Source: Smallanthus sonchifolius
Lineage: Eukaryota; Streptophyta; Magnoliopsida; Asterales; Asteraceae
Direction of reading: 5' to 3'
Assembly: GCA_023525975.1 (NCBI GenBank)
Contig: CM042042.1
Span: forward strand, 44,837,880-44,901,879
DNA: 64,000 nt
Under the pieces are notes generated by a model that saw nothing but the letters and a program-made list of their open reading frames with translations, made no database searches and was not told the DNA's origin. This document shows positions 63,601-64,000 of the stretch, in pieces (the first letter of the stretch is position 1; every line of letters begins with the position of its first letter). The position numbers and the translations under genes were made by a program.

Positions 63601-64000
63601 ATGATACACCTCAAAGCTACTGACGACAGTCCAACTACGGTTTACGGGGATTGGAATGCTATGATGCCAAACGTCATCTCGATGATCAAGGCCGAAAGTT
63701 ACATGAGGAGAAGTTGTGAAGCTTATCTGGCATATGTTATTGATGGTAGAATGAAAACGAAAGAGCTTAAAGATGTACCCGTGGTGTGCAACTTTCCAGA
63801 ATTGTTCACCAAGGAACTTCCTGGCTTGCCACCCGATCGGGAAATAGAACTTCAGATTGACTTACTGCCATGAGCTGAGCTCGTTAACAAAGCTCCTTAC
63901 CGATCGGCTCCGTCAGAAATGAAAGAATTGATGTCTCAACTAGAGGAATTAATTGAAAAAGGATTTATCAGACCGAGCATCTCACCATGGGGCGCTACGG
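63601..64000 (+). pseudogene. Gypsy RT, N-terminal part, running off the window
   Basis: VCNFPELFTKELPGLPPDRE and IELQIDLLP, a stop (63871-63873), then APYRSAPSEMKELMSQLEEL and IEKGFIRPSISPWGAT: the canonical start of gypsy RT. Same frame as the protease Asp-Ser-Gly. The catalytic YxDD lies beyond the window. Confidence 0.9.

Larger units (their letters stand above)
59556..64000 (+). mobile_element. Ty3/gypsy retrotransposon, truncated by the window end
   Basis: 5' LTR (59556-61662), PBS (61666), gag, protease and the first part of RT are present; the rest lies beyond 64000. Preceding 5 bp agggt would be the target duplication. Coding is broken by stops at 62637, ~62704 and 63093 in gag and further changes in pol, so this copy is not autonomous. 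Confidence 0.9.

Noticed and set aside
1..64000. tRNA or rRNA genes
   Set aside because: No cloverleaf-type or rRNA-like conserved sequence noticed; tggtatcagag matches are primer binding sites next to LTR ends.

Overview
The window reads as nuclear DNA of a flowering plant, most likely a eudicot and possibly Asteraceae (the family guess is inference from the style of the LTRs and is weak). It is AT-rich and mostly nested transposable elements. I see only two host genes that look intact. One is an intronless mitochondrial dicarboxylate carrier gene on the plus strand (28063-28992). The other is a five-exon, plastid-targeted CURT1/CAAD-family gene on the minus strand (exons between 57606 and 36740), whose last intron has grown to about 17.3 kb. 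No rRNA, tRNA, CRISPR array or bacterial-type operon was found.

Layout. 1-7281: a 132-bp hAT MITE sits beside a small non-autonomous LTR element (1346-7281), which is split by a Ty3/gypsy element with a 3.1-kb 5' LTR (1403-5812). 7282-10873: AT-rich intergenic DNA with a 421-bp Helitron. 10874-26323: one degenerate Ty1/copia element (about 4.4 kb once insertions are removed) broken by four insertions: a gypsy-type LTR, a CACTA transposon that itself holds a TA-flanked foldback element, a solo LTR holding another solo LTR, and a minisatellite block. 26324-29390: hAT MITE, a second Helitron, then the carrier gene. 29391-33122: a Mutator-like element with 246-249-bp terminal inverted repeats, a catalytic-domain-deleted MUDRA-type gene and a convergent intact GRF zinc-finger gene. 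33123-36739: hAT MITE and intergenic DNA.

36740-57606 is the CURT1-like gene. Its intron 4 holds a second copia element. That element's RT/RNase H region is split by a 13.6-kb hAT complex made of two related copies. One copy is itself split by a non-autonomous LTR element carrying a 5'-truncated RTE-type LINE. The target-site duplications fit a hAT-inside-hAT ('double-Ds'-like) insertion followed by an inversion. A Mutator-like element ends about 100 bp upstream of the CURT1-like start codon (57711-58875). 59556-64000 is the 5' part of a gypsy element running off the window: LTR, PBS, gag, protease, start of RT, with several stops.

Boundaries were placed by reading terminal motifs (TG..CA, TIRs, Helitron TC..CTAG) and target-site duplications directly. 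Most nested insertions here keep legible duplications, so their relative order can be reconstructed. Coding calls rest on recognised motifs. No database search was run, and family names below superfamily level are tentative.
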